This document shows positions 1-11,152 of a stretch of DNA of 64,000 nucleotides, piece after piece. Location of the stretch: positions 32,517,777 through 32,581,776 of the forward strand of contig OX352761.1 in the NCBI GenBank assembly GCA_947095585.1, in the 5' to 3' direction. The notes below the pieces were generated by a model. The model was not told where the DNA came from, ran no database searches, and saw only the letters and a program-made list of their open reading frames with translations. Both the position numbers and the translations under genes were made by a program. Numbering within the stretch: position 1 is the stretch's first letter; the number at the start of each line of letters is the position of its first letter. Origin of the DNA: Nephrocerus scutellatus (taxonomy: Eukaryota > Arthropoda > Insecta > Diptera > Pipunculidae).

Positions 1-973
1 TAAATATGTCCCGTTGTTTAAGTGTGATGACGTATTTTATTCCGGATGACAACTCGATTTCAGCGGCACCTACATGGTCCAAAAAAAACATAACTTATTG
101 GAGAACCAAACGAACTTATTGCGTGAATACGGCTTCGATAGTTCCAGTGGCTAGGGCATGATTAGGTTAGATATACTATATGCAGAATGATATTTTCAAG
201 AATATCTCGACATCAAATATGATACTTAAGTGATACTCAAAGAAAATATCTTCAGCTAATCAAATATGGACTACCACCACGAATTATCACGGTGTTTTAA
301 TTTAGTCATATTATCTGTAAAAATTGCTTAGGAACGAATACAATCAGATAGAATTACTTAAATACCCGTGTGAGTATGTTCAAAATAAAGGCTTTTACCT
401 ACGGCAATAATTATCAGCGGCAACCCAAATATGAACACATCGTCCTTATGCATAGTAAGACTGCTTAATTTTATTTAATGAGAAAACGTGCGAGAAAGTG
501 CATGTGCAGCAACTATTAAAACAGCTCGCGTATCCTCAAACCAAAGTGTGCTTAAATATAATTACGACAATAAAAGACAACACACATACGTCAGAGAATA
601 ATGTAGAAGTTTTTGATTGTGTTAAATTTAATAATCAAACTGAATTAGATAATTGTTTTTAAATTTGCTAGCGGAATCATTTCCTTTATTAGGAAACAAT
701 TCATTTGTTGTGTAAATTGTTTCTTATTTTAATTGATAATTGGTTGGTAAGTAGTAAATACTGGGACAACATGTCAAAGTAATAAGTGATTATAATGTTG
801 AATATGGCAGACATCATGAAGTGGATAAATTGTATGAGTAATATTATGTTGTTTATTTTGACACACATATACTCCAAGTGCACCTAAACTATTTTAAAGG
901 TAGGAATTATTGTGAGAGTTGTATATAGTGTAAGCTTATTTTACGTTGTTAAACAATTCAGTTAAAGTAAAAT
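1..973. other. AT-rich non-coding stretch
   Basis: I see no coding signal, structured repeat or RNA gene here. The longest open frame is about 60 codons, is rich in Ile, Leu and Phe, and is the kind expected by chance in AT-rich DNA. Confidence 0.6.
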
Positions 974-2192
974 ATAAAAAAACAACCCATAAAAATTCAA
1001 ATTTTTCATGTAAATTCTCTAATAGGAGATGGGTGTGTGTTAAAATTTGAAGATAATCAGGCTAATTTTTAAAAAATTTACATGGACACCACACGGGTCT
1101 GAGGGCCCTATCACTCCAACAAATTTACAAAAAGTTTTGTCAATCAATGAAACACATGTGTTTAAAATTTGAAGAAAATCAGGCTAATTTTTAAAAAATT
1201 TACATGGACACCACACGGGTCTGAGGGCCCTATCACTCCAACAAATTTACAAAAAGTTTTGTCAATCAATGAAACACATGTGTTTAAAATTTGAAGAAAA
1301 TCAGGCTAATTTTTAAAAAATTTACATGGACACCACACGGGTCTGAGGGCCCTATCACTCCAACAAATTTACAAAAAGTTTTGTCAATCAATGAAACACA
1401 TGTGTTTAAAATTTGAAGAAAATCGAGCTAATTTTAAAAAAATTGATGTGGGCATCCTTCGGGCCTCACTCCAAAAACTTTACAAAAAATTTTTTCCATC
1501 GAAGATACACAGACGTAAAAAATTTGAAGAAAATCTGGTTAATTTTTTTGAAAAATTTATATGGGGCCTCAAGACCCCGGCCACCAAAATTTTTTGCAAA
1601 AAGTGTTGTCCATCGGAGATACACACATATATAAAATTAAAAAAAAAATCGCGTTAATTTTTTTTAAAACATTTTTTTTTGGACCCAATGACCCTGGGGC
1701 CCGGGATCTCCAAAATTTTTACAAAAAGTGTTGTCCATCAGAGATACACATGTGTATAAAATTTGAAGAAAATCGGGCTAATTTTTTTAAAAAAAATGTA
1801 TGGGGTCCCACAAACCCGGGGCCCGGGGTCTCCAAAATTTTTACAAGAAGTGTTGCCTATCTGAGATACAGGCGTATATAAAATTTGAAGAAAATTGGGT
1901 TAATTTTTATAAAAAAAAATACATGGGGCCACACGAACCCGGGCCCGGGGAGTCCAAAAGTTTTACAAAAAGTGTTGTCCATCAGAGATACACATGTGTA
2001 TAAAATTTGAAGAAAATCGAACAAAATTTTGTAAAATATTTGTATGGGAGCCCCCCGACCCCGTGGCCCGACTCTCCTCAAATTTTAACAGAAAGTGTTT
2101 TCTCCGGAAATACACATGATCGCAAGATTCCACGACAGACGACCGACGACCGACCCACGGGCAAGTGAAGTTAATATAGAGAATTTAAAAAA
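974..2192 (+). repeat. Family A dispersed repeat, longest copy, with internal ~120-bp tandem units
   Basis: The left end reads AACAACCCATAAAAATT and the right end reads GAAGTTAATATAGAGAATTT. Both ends recur together at several other places in the window. Just inside them lie a short inverted pair: TAAATTCTCTAATA near 1011-1024 and TATAGAGAATTTA at 2175-2187. The body is about nine tandem units of 113-124 bp. Each carries an AAATTTGAAGAAAATC box, a GGGCCC-rich box and a GTGTTGTCCATC...GATACACATGTG box. No protein is encoded; frames that stay open reflect the unit composition. The layout (subterminal inverted repeats around a satellite-like core) is what non-autonomous Helitron/Helentron-type elements show, but I cannot assign a superfamily from sequence alone. 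Confidence 0.8.
1040..1405 (+). repeat. Three nearly identical 122-bp units inside family A
   Basis: Boxes starting TTTAAAATTTGAAG recur at about 1040, 1162, 1283 and 1405, a step of about 122 bp. The three units between them differ at only one or two bases, while later units in the same array (1405-2090) have diverged strongly. This points to recent local amplification at one end of the array. Confidence 0.85.
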
Positions 2193-2539
2193 TAGATCAG
2201 TGTATGGCAATACGAAAAATCTAATAAGGACAGCCTTTATATGTTGTTTGAAAATATTAACTGGTCGATAATTTTCCGTAATACGACGTAGATGCCGTCG
2301 CCGAAGCGATCACAAAGATCATTCTAATTTGTATAAGCGACTATATCCCTTACAGGACTGATTCTATAAAACCAATTGTACTGTTTAAGCGGCAAGGATG
2401 CCTCTAGAAAAAGAGAGATATACTTTAGGTAGTAGTAAATATTTTTCTTCAATTGTGAAGCGAATTTTTATTAAAATTCTAGCTGCTAGACAAAAATAAC
2501 TAATTGCTTTGCATTTTGCTTCCACATTATGTGTTGCTT
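2193..2539. other. No recognisable feature
   Basis: AT-rich sequence between family A and a LINE fragment; nothing coding or repetitive was recognised. Confidence 0.5.
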
Positions 2540-2765
2540 CGTTCTGTACCTCTGAATATCAAGCACTCTATTAGACAGATCCAGATTCATACTGTTGGCA
2601 GAGTTTTAGGAGATCTCAATAAACACAAATCCGCTGGGCGTGATGGTATTTCCACAATAGTTTTGAAAAAGGTGTTCTTTAAAGCTGGTATTAACATATC
2701 GTTGCTTTTTAAATTTTCCTACATTTCTAGATTCTTCCTGAGAGATTGGAAAACAGTTCTTGTAT
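2540..2765 (+). pseudogene. LINE-J reverse transcriptase fragment
   Basis: The plus strand reads a short segment with GDLNKHKSAGRDGIS followed by a W-containing stretch (RDWKTVLV). This is the start of a non-LTR reverse transcriptase, where families show a K-x-x-G-x-D-G-I block and then W-K. The same block, also with HKSAG, is found on the minus strand near 24.9 kb and 45.9 kb, so it belongs to the abundant LINE-J family of this window. It is cut on both sides, and the palm motifs (F/YADD) are absent. Confidence 0.65.
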
Positions 2766-2844
2766 AAGATTTAGCTAAAAAGCCGATCTGCCAGTTGAAT
2801 AAACCTCATATTCGGACACAGTGTTAAGTTAGAGATTATTTCAA

Positions 2845-2946
2845 TAGCCGTACAACACGTATGTAGAACACTTGGCAAAGTGCTGTATTTTCGCACCAAT
2901 ACATATCGCAGGCATTCAAAATACAACCACAGCCTGTGCACCAAGG
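2845..2946 (+). pseudogene. LINE-J C-terminal scrap
   Basis: The bases around CCGTACAACACGTATGT and CAGGCATTCAAAATACAA match the plus-strand coding end of LINE-J as seen near 58.74 kb and 63.72 kb. There they encode the conserved tail with R-T-x-R-M-W-N. Only about 100 bp remain, and it meets an oppositely oriented copy at about 2948. Confidence 0.55.
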
Positions 2947-2949
2947 TAT

Positions 2950-4830
2950 CAACTAAGGTTAAACTGATGAGTATTCAAAGCGCCACGAGTTTGGAGGTTG
3001 AATTCATATTTCTCTTGAGCAACGTCGGTGGAAAAACCGGAAATAGTTACTAACTAGTTCCGGAGATGTTAAAGCGAATCAATTGTTTATTCAATATTTA
3101 TGTCACTGTAAGTTTTATCGCACAGTTCTATATTCTATCAAGCAGACGAAAAGCAGTCTTGCTGACTGACCACCTGACTAAATATGACAGTTTTGCTCAA
3201 GTTTGGGGCTAACGAATGACTGTTAGGAAGCCTAGACTCTTCTTGGACAGCATCCTTGGCGTTGTTAAATATCTGGTCATTACAACGAAGCTTGTCTTTG
3301 ACGTATATATGTACTCGTTCTAAGAATTGCTAGTTTTTCAGTTTCCTCGATGCAAGTGATACTCATGGATAATGGATGGAGTTAACTCTTTCGTTTGAAA
3401 GACAAGAAACAGGATTGGGTTAGAAAGCATTAAATTCGATTCCACACCTCGCTCAGAATTTAACGAGCTTAACATACGGTGATGTTCTAATCAGCTGCCA
3501 TCAGCGAAGGAATCTATTGGATTAGAAGTTGCAGACATAATATTTTTAATGACAAAACGCCTGAGGGACACCCGCATTTATGCGCAAAATGCGCAGGATT
3601 ACATCGATTCCATAAGCACGCATTTTTGACAGAAGAGCTTGGTGTTAAACTCTGTCAAATGTCTTTGAAATATCAAGTTCTACAACATTTCTTTCACCAC
3701 TTTCATTTAACGAGCTTAACATACGGTGATGTTCTAATCAGCTGCCATCAGCGAAGGAATCTATTGGATTAGAAGTTGCAGACATAATATTTTTAATGAC
3801 AAAATGCCTGAGGGACACCCGCATTTATGCGCAAAATGCGCAGGATTACATCGATTCCATAAGCACGCATTTTTGACAGAAGAGCTTGGTGTTAAACTCT
3901 GTCAAATGTCTTTGAAATATCAAGTTCTACAACATTTCTTTCACCACTTCCACTTTTCGGTGGCTCATTCCATCAGATCCCTAGTAAAACGTGGTCCACG
4001 GTAACCATATTGACGGCCATTGAGTAGTTCTCGTGATTCAAAATATTTCATAAGCTGACGGTTAATCAGCGTTTCCATGACCACGACATGATGTTAATGT
4101 TATGGGTCGGTACGAAGAGAGACATGACGGTTCACTTTTTTGGTAAAGACTGGACAAATGGTGTTTTTCAACTTTTCGCAAAGAGTCCAGAAGAATAGTA
4201 TAAGTGGAAAAGCTTGCGGAATTGTAATGCCAGCCATGAACAACACCTCTTTGGAAGTAATGGGGGAATACTATCTGGTCCATTGTATATGCTTAGGTCA
4301 TTAAAATCTCTAGCAACTACACGAGTACGAATGTAAATCTGTTCAATAGAAAGTTTGATACTCGAAAATCTGAAAACGTGAAGCTACCTTCAAAAGGTGC
4401 AGTATGTAGATTTGCCTGGTCTTTAGGGTTAATTGCTTGAATGTTGTTGTGAATGAGCGTTGGAATTGACGACGAAGCAGTATTTTTAATTCTTTTCACA
4501 AATGATAAATTTTTTTAAATACTTTAAGGGCATTGTAGTATTTATTTCCACAGTCCTTGGTCATAGACTAATTTGGCTCGACGAATTTTAACATTGCAAT
4601 CTGCTAAACTTGTATTTTTGTCGGTTTTCCTCTGTTGGATTTGTTTTATACAACCGAAAGCTTGCCTCCCTATTCCTATAAGCCTCTATGCAGCTTAAAT
4701 CATATTATCATCTTTCGATTTGACAGACTTTTTTTCATAGTAATGAGGATGATGTTTGTGATCGCATCAGCGGTGGCATCAACGTCACTATTGAGGAAGG
4801 CCATACCTGTCTTTTATGAGTATTTTGTAT
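2950..4830 (-). pseudogene. LINE-J non-LTR retrotransposon, 5'-truncated and decayed
   Basis: Read on the minus strand, this run goes from the endonuclease-RT linker (near 4580-4830, matching 25.0-25.25 kb) through RT N-terminal sequence (4062-4283, with a degenerate block around SYRPITLTSC) to the RT C-terminus and tail (2950-3460). The order matches the LINE-J copy at 22.75-25.64 kb. There are many stops and frameshifts, and a 247-bp tandem duplication lies in the middle. The family resembles the jockey/CR1 group (no RNase H seen; tail with a W-N-x-L-P-x-S-V-F-P motif), but the clade is not resolved. Confidence 0.7.
3461..3954. repeat. 247-bp tandem duplication inside LINE-J
   Basis: TAACGAGCTTAACATACGG occurs at 3461 and again at 3708, and the intervening 247 bp are copied almost without change. 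I noticed a single C/T difference near 3558/3805 and small changes at the far end. The duplication postdates the decay of the LINE around it. Confidence 0.9.
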
Positions 4831-6149
4831 TTTGTACAGCACTAGAAAATATCGCTAAAATAATTTTAAAAATATTTTTTTCTAAACAAAATGCAAATTA
4901 TGAAAACATATAAATTTTTTTTCAATATAATAATACAAACACAACAACAATAAAATAAAAAAATAAAAATTAAAATACAAATTTTAAGAGGATTATTTTA
5001 ATATATTTCGCGACAAGCTTTTAGTTCAGTTCAACATTTTAAAATGATCTGATTTTGTTTGGCTCGATAACTTTTAGCTTATTATTGTTAATAACATACT
5101 GATTCGCATTAAGTTCACATTGCTCACTACGGCAATTTCACGCAATTTGATCATGTAATAGATTTATTTTCCCCACTTTAGTACATTTAAATTAAAACTT
5201 GTCTTGAAAAAAAAATTCCTTGTTTTTATTTTTATTTTAGTCATCCATCTATGATGTTACTTTTCATTAATTGAATAGTTGGAGTTTAACTAAACCTAAT
5301 ATCCTTACAAGACCCTGGCCACCATTTAAGACGAACGTAATTTCATTTCTTTAATTGTCTTTTCACACGCCCATAGACGAAAAGACTGTTTCATCCACTA
5401 TAAACTAGCTTCGAAAGTAGCCTTTATGCACTCTATTGAATTGACATAATGTTATTTACTGCAGTCATATCGAACACACATTCTCAGAGTAATTTTGCAT
5501 TGCGCATAGCCGGCTTAGCAGAGAAACCGGTTTGGTCGTGTGAAAAATAGCGTACATTAATCGCAGAAAAGTGCTCATCGTGCTCGTTCAATTCCACTTT
5601 CTTCGCTCGTTATGGATAGTATATTACATAACGAGCAAGGAAAGTGGAGTTTATCGTGCGAGTTCGAAGCTTTCAGCACGAGGCGGTAGCCGAGTTCAAT
5701 TCAATTTCCTTTCATCGTAGCTATTAAGATTATTGTTTTTAAAAATTTTGTCGATGTATTACTGTATTAGTTTTACTGTGGATTTCTGTAAAATCAAATG
5801 GTTTTTAATTAGTTTTCTGTCATACTTTGCAGCGATGCAAATATCGCATTTGTTAATTATTTTTTTAATTATAATTTTAAGATTTGGGTAGTAAACCTTG
5901 TATTTTAAACCTTCATGATTTGCAATCAGAGTGTCCTGATTCCTTTTTATGATATAAAGCTATTTGTTTGTATGCTTGCTTGAACGGTTTCTAGGATTGG
6001 TATGTGGTCTTCTAAATGTTCCTGTTTTGAGTGTATCGTTTGCATACTCCTTGATTCGTTGGCATTTATTTCTCCTACACTTTCGTTGATATTCAAATTT
6101 TCAACATCGTTCTTTCCCTCAATAATATTAGACGTCCCTGTTAAATTTA
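4831..6149. other. AT-rich non-coding stretch
   Basis: Apart from the hairpin at 5594-5647, I see no coding sequence or known repeat. Long A and T runs dominate 4850-5250 and 5700-5900. Confidence 0.5.
5594..5647. other. Near-perfect hairpin, 21-bp arms
   Basis: CCACTTTCTTCGCTCGTTATG (5594-5614, 21 bases) is followed after 12 bases by its reverse complement with two mismatches (5627-5647). The arms flank an AT loop. No coding or transposon context explains it. Confidence 0.8.
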
Positions 6150-6415
6150 TTTAATTTAAATTCTCTATATTAACTTCGCGTGCCCGTGGCTGGCTGGTTG
6201 GTAGAATTTTGGGATCAATCAATTTTCATTTTTTTTCTCAATTTTATTCAAAGTTTGCCCACATATTGTGTATCTCCGACTTTCTTTTAAAATTTAGGGC
6301 CCCTCGGTCATTGGGTCGTGGGGCTCCCATAAAAAATTTTTGAAAAAATGTAACCGATTTTCTTCAAATTTCATACTCATGTGTATCTCCGATGGGCAAA
6401 AATGTTTGTACAAAT
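6150..6415 (-). repeat. Family A partial copy
   Basis: The family A right end is present in reverse (TTAAATTCTCTATATTAACTT near 6156), followed by CGTGCCCGTGGCTGGCTGG and internal unit sequence with GGGCCCC and GTGTATCTCC boxes. The left end is missing: at about 6420 the sequence changes to gypsy-type coding remnants. Confidence 0.75.
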
Positions 6416-6454
6416 ATCGTCAAAGTAGACGCAAATTTTATTTATTAATTCTCT

Positions 6455-7050
6455 TTACCAAGTTCATAAGTCCATAAAGAATAGATGGTGTATTCTGTAA
6501 CCCAAAAGGCATCCTTATATACTCGTTATCACCATAAGGTGTGGAAAATGCCATTTTTCATATTATCGGGTTTCATCGTTATGTTATGAAAACCTTTAGC
6601 TAAATCTAATGGAGTAAAATACATAGAATTACCTAATTTGTCTATGATTCCTTCATACTTGGGATTGGAAACTTATCAGAAATCGTTACTTCATTGAGCT
6701 TACGCTAATCTATCACAATTCTCAATTTTCTTTGTCTTGAGTTATCCTTTTTCTTAAGGACAATATAAAGTGGACTGGACTATTGTATGGCGAATTGCTT
6801 TCCCGAATTATGCCCTGATGTCATTGATTCTCCTTTTGACTTATTTTTTATAAGTTTGGGGTTATCTTTAGTCTGTACATTTTGAAATAAATTGGGTTAT
6901 TTATTTTGGTTAAAATCTCATGTTGGATTGCATGAGTGAATGTGAGTGTATCACCTTCTTTAAAAAAAAGGTCTTCATATCCTCTTAGGATATTAGCTAT
7001 GTATCCTTTTTCTAATTTGTTCAGATGATCGATTTTTAAGTTTTCTCTTA
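6455..7050 (-). pseudogene. Gypsy-superfamily reverse transcriptase remnant
   Basis: This degenerate minus-strand reading falls in several frames, and every segment fits a Ty3/gypsy RT in the right order. From 7050 downward: KIDHLNKLEKGY, then EDLFFKEGDTLTFTHAIQHE, a PIYFKMYR block, GIIRESNSPYNSP, LRIVID followed by a stop and RKLNEVTISDKFPIP, YFTPLDLAKGFHNI, and RMPFGLQNTPS near 6457-6516. These are the hallmark blocks of the 17.6/297-like group. At least one nonsense codon and two or more frame changes separate them. The YxDD palm motif would lie beyond the left break, where family A begins. Protease and integrase were not found. Confidence 0.8.
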
Positions 7051-7884
7051 TTGAGTTTTAAACTTGTTTCTAGGTCTGTATACCATTAAATTCATAAAAC
7101 TTTGTTTCCATTCACTTTTATATAATTTTCTAGCTTTACTTTTGATAGCATTTCAATAGTTTTTACGAGTATTTTCCTATAATAATTTCTAATATAATTA
7201 TAATGTTTGCTTCTTGTAGTTGAAAACGCACGACAACGCCATTTACATTGAATGATAACGTTATTAATGAGAAATAGCCAGAAGACTTCAATAGAACTAA
7301 ATAAACAGGAATATCTAACATATCAAACGACTTGTCTTACTCAATTAGACGATGATAGTAATAAGCACCAAATTTGCTTCTTAGTTTATAGTTTACTATC
7401 GGATTACCCGGCGTTTCCCAGGAATTTATTCATACCAATCTTCTATTAGACAGGGGTAGAAAAAAGAATGATATCTATCTATAAGGTAAAATTGCAGTTT
7501 TTATTAACAAAAATATATTTTAAATTATAGCTATAGTATTCAAATTAGAAAATAAAATCTCTTAAATTTAAAAGGTAGATCCGTCGAAATGAGTGCTATC
7601 CGTGGTATAAAAACTGTTTCACACTGTCCCTTTTCTGTAAAGATAGTCGCTTCAAATATATTTCCCGGCATCTCTTTTACGCACAGTCTTGTGCCGTTGC
7701 AAAGTTTTGGCGAGTTGAGAATCCGTAGTCAAATAATTGTAATTATAGTTTTGAGAAACAGCCGGATAAATAGAATTTATTAGTATAGCGGCAGATTTCA
7801 AAAATCGATGTCAATTTAAAATATCCACATAACACGGCTACTAATCTACCTTTTCCAATTTGAAGTAGGAGCAATGACAATGTC
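7051..7884. other. Possible upstream gypsy remnant; otherwise unrecognised
   Basis: The part up to about 7450 may continue the gypsy element (upstream pol on the minus strand), but I find no motif that proves it. 7450-7884 is AT-rich with no recognised content. Confidence 0.3.
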
Positions 7885-9030
7885 GTCACCCCAAAATTCA
7901 TCACCAAATGGTCGCCGAGTACCATTCTATACACCACTATTCGGCGAACCCGAAAACTATGGAATCGACACTAATATCGGTCACCCTCCACCTCCGGGGA
8001 GACAAAACACCCATAGGAATGTCCTCAACACAATTAATCTCAGTGGCCCCGAGAACTATTGAATAGGCACTAATATCGGTCATCCCCCTCAGGTATCGAC
8101 CCCATCCCCTTAGAGCTGTCGTACCATCACGATTCAACTCAGCGACCCCGAAAAATATAAAATCGACACTAATATTGCTAACACCCTCCCCCCCACTACG
8201 TTATCGACCCATACCCATAGAGCTGTCTTACCATCACCATTCAACTCAGCGACCACGAAAACCATAGAATCGACACTAATATCGGTCACCAGCCCCCCTC
8301 AGTTATCGACCACATTCCCCTAGAGCTGTCTTACCATCAACATTCAACTCAGCGACCACAAAAACCATAAAATCGACACTAATATCGGTCACCAGCCCCC
8401 CTCAGTTATCGACCACATTCCCCTAGAGCTGTCTTACCATCAACATTCAACTCAGCGACCACGAAAACCATAAAATCGACACTAATATCGGTCACCAGCC
8501 CCCCTCAGCTATCGACCACATTCCCCTAGAGCTGTCTTACCAGCACCATTCAACTCAGCGACCACGAAAACCATAAAATCGACACTAATATCGGTCACCA
8601 GCCCCCCTCAGCTATCGACCACATTCCCCTAGAGCTGTCTTACCAGCACCATTCAACTCAGCGACCACGAAAACCATAAAATCGACACTAATATCGGTCA
8701 CCCCCCTCCCCTAAGCTATCGATCCCATCCCCCTAGATCTGTCTTACAAGCACCATTCAACTCAGCGACCCTGAAAACTATAAACTCAACACTAATATCA
8801 ATCGCCCACCCCAATGCGGGGATAGAGAACTTACCAATAGGAGTGTACTCCCACCACTATTCGTGTCGGCGATACCGAAAACAGTGGGTCCGACACTAAA
8901 ATCGCCTGCCACGCCTCCCCCAACCAGAAAACGTGCTACCCCCACCACCAATGTTTGATTCCAAATAGTAACTAATATGGTTAAAATTGGCCAAGGCGTT
9001 CCAGAGCTAGATATGCAGAAATATAAATAT
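7885..9030 (+). repeat. Family B tandem array, ~103-bp unit
   Basis: A box reading CATTCAACTCAGCGACCAC recurs at about 8130, 8238, 8341, 8444, 8547, 8650 and 8754, a step of 103-108 bp. Each unit also carries AAATCGACACTAATATCGGT and CCCCTAGAGCTGTCTTACCA. Outer units at 7885-8100 and 8770-8950 are more diverged. The right edge has a GGCGTTCCAGAGCTAGA box and passes into an AT microsatellite. Shorter family B copies elsewhere begin with ACTAGTT...ACCCGGCG-like sequence, typical of Helentron/DINE-1-type non-autonomous elements in insects, so this looks like such an element with an expanded core. Confidence 0.85.
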
Positions 9031-10812
9031 ATATAAATATATATTATTATATTATATTATATATATTATATAGATTATATATTTTATATATATAGATATT
9101 ATTCCGTAGTCCGATTACAGTTTATTAAATATTTTATTTTAATTTTTTTTATGTTTAATATTGTACCATATTTATATTATTTAACTCCGAATTTTGTCCT
9201 ATTTCATTTGGGATCCCACTCGATACGATAGCAATAAAATTTCAGAGACCCCCACTTTTTTGGACCATAATAACGAATAAACACCAAATCTGTACAAAAA
9301 AGACCCTGTGAAAGAGAAAGTTTTTAATAATTTTAAAATATAACCTTATTCATCAAAATCTGATGAGTGATGAGAGGCATTACGGTGGAACATATATATA
9401 CACACATACATATACTGGTCAAAGTATATCTCTTCCTTTTTTTACCGCAGTCGGGTAAAAATAAGATTAAAGTTCAGTGATCGATTTTATTTCAAATTCT
9501 TCACAACTAGCATTCGAGATAATTGCTGTTGAATCAATTTTTGTGGTGATGTTATAACTAGACATAACTCACGCGTAACATGAACCATACGCAACAAACC
9601 ACACGCTTTTGTAATTATTTGCATAGAAATGCATGTTGCTGCCACGTTATAAAGCGCTAAGAGTTCTGCCAAGGACAAGGCAAGGACGTGACGATACGCT
9701 CGCGTTTGCTCGGCATAGCTATTCGGACGGATGGTCCTTGGTCGCTTACCAGTGACACCTCTTCATGACCAAAAAAAGAGGAAGGGATTAAAGTGGACGT
9801 CCTTCGGTACAGGCACAAGCTGCTCATTCTTTCTTGTGAACTTACACTTTATGACGCTATGACGAAATTAAAGTTCAATTAAACTCTACTTTGATTGATT
9901 TTACGGCTTAATCTAAACTAAAAACTAGAAGGAAGAATGACCCGGTTGTACTTGCACCAAAGCCTCACAGGCACATTAAGGACTTGACCGACTGTGATCA
10001 GTCCACCGGTCTCAATGTCGGTCTGAATGCCGAGTCATCCTGGCGTAACGTTGGATATCACACGAGGATCACTGATCCCAGCCACACACCATGCGAAAAG
10101 CGTCCTACTACTCATTGTGATTACTTAATATAGTAAGTAGAAAGCAAAGCTTAAAAGCCAGCAAATAAAATCCTACTGTTTTTAAAAAATATGAAGTTCA
10201 CAAACTTTGTTGCTCAATATTTTATGTTTGAATTCTCAATTATTAATTCATATTTTTGATTTCACAATTTAGCTCAATTCACGGTATATAAATCTGAAAG
10301 AGAAGAGAGCTAGCTATACGTTTTCTACTGTTCTTAGAAAGATAAATAAAAATGAGAACTCTGAGACTTACTTTGGATTGTTCAGAAAGATTCCTGCCGG
10401 AAGAAGTATTCGGGGGGAGTGTGTCTGTTGCAATCAAATTAAATATTTCTGAAAAATCTATTTAAGAACAGTTTACAACTGTAATTTATATCCATATCCA
10501 GGTTAAAAATAAAACCAATAAATTTAAAAAAAAAACAACGGATTACTATGTAGGAGCTATGTTTTAAATTCAGGAGTATTACGATTTAAAAGAATAGAGG
10601 TGTGGGCACAACACTACTTTCTTTTACGGACCGTACAGGAATCTTCAGTTAATGTATATTACATTTTTTTTTTTTTCATTTTGTTTTGCACTTAACAAAC
10701 TTCTCCTAAGTGCTATACTTCTTGAGTTATTTGCAACAACTCTCCAAGTAAACTGTCACTTCAAGCTGTCAGATTTCCGTCAAAATCATCTGGCCCCTCA
10801 CAATTTATATAT
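9031..10812. other. Non-coding; TA microsatellite at left
   Basis: 9020-9095 is a TA/ATT microsatellite. The rest is unrecognised. 9660-9780 and 9930-10110 are more GC-rich than their surroundings and may be untranslated or LTR sequence of some element, but I cannot name it. An AATAAA-like site lies near 10344. Confidence 0.4.
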
Positions 10813-11073
10813 AAAGCTTAAATATGAATTTTCATCCCGATAAGTTCAGCCGTCTAGGCTGTAGAGTGGAAAAAGGCAGACAGCCATACAGACACATAGA
10901 CACACAGCAGACAGAGATTTTTTTATTTTTGCTTTTTCTGGCTCAGGAGATACGGTAATAGCTAAATCAAAATCAAACACAAAATCGCAACGCAAACTCA
11001 TAACTTAAATTGTAACACAAAATTATTTTTGATACCAGCCTAAATTTCCTCCTTACCGCCAATAAAGTAGTTT
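10813..11073 (-). repeat. Short ~260-bp dispersed element (module Y then X)
   Basis: On the minus strand, module Y (11073-10960, GTAAGGAGGAAATTTAGGCT...GTTGCGATTTTGTG) is followed by module X (10949-10813). X contains AGAAAAAGCAAAAATAAAAA, a CTGTCTG-type tetranucleotide run, CACTCTACAGCC and CTGAACTTATCGGGATGAAA. Both modules recur near 12.1-12.3 kb in the other strand orientation and in the opposite order. This fits a compact non-autonomous element of Helentron/DINE type. Confidence 0.6.
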
Positions 11074-11152
11074 CACTTACAAAAAGGAGATATTTAACTT
11101 TTGTGATGTCAGAATAAGTGTCCTGAAGTGACCATAAAGAATATATTGTTAG

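Noticed and set aside
1391..2081. Small proteins with repeated KFEEN and GPP-type motifs
   Set aside because: They follow the ~120-bp unit of family A and shift frame between units; opposite-strand frames are equally open.
7400..7470. A retroviral-type protease on the plus strand (reading LLLDRGRKKNDI)
   Set aside because: The expected D-T/S-G-A motif is not there, the frame is short, and the neighbouring gypsy RT is on the other strand.
7885..9030. Regularly spaced repeats resembling a CRISPR array
   Set aside because: The whole ~103-bp unit repeats, with no unique spacers between short repeats, and the setting is a eukaryotic transposon region.
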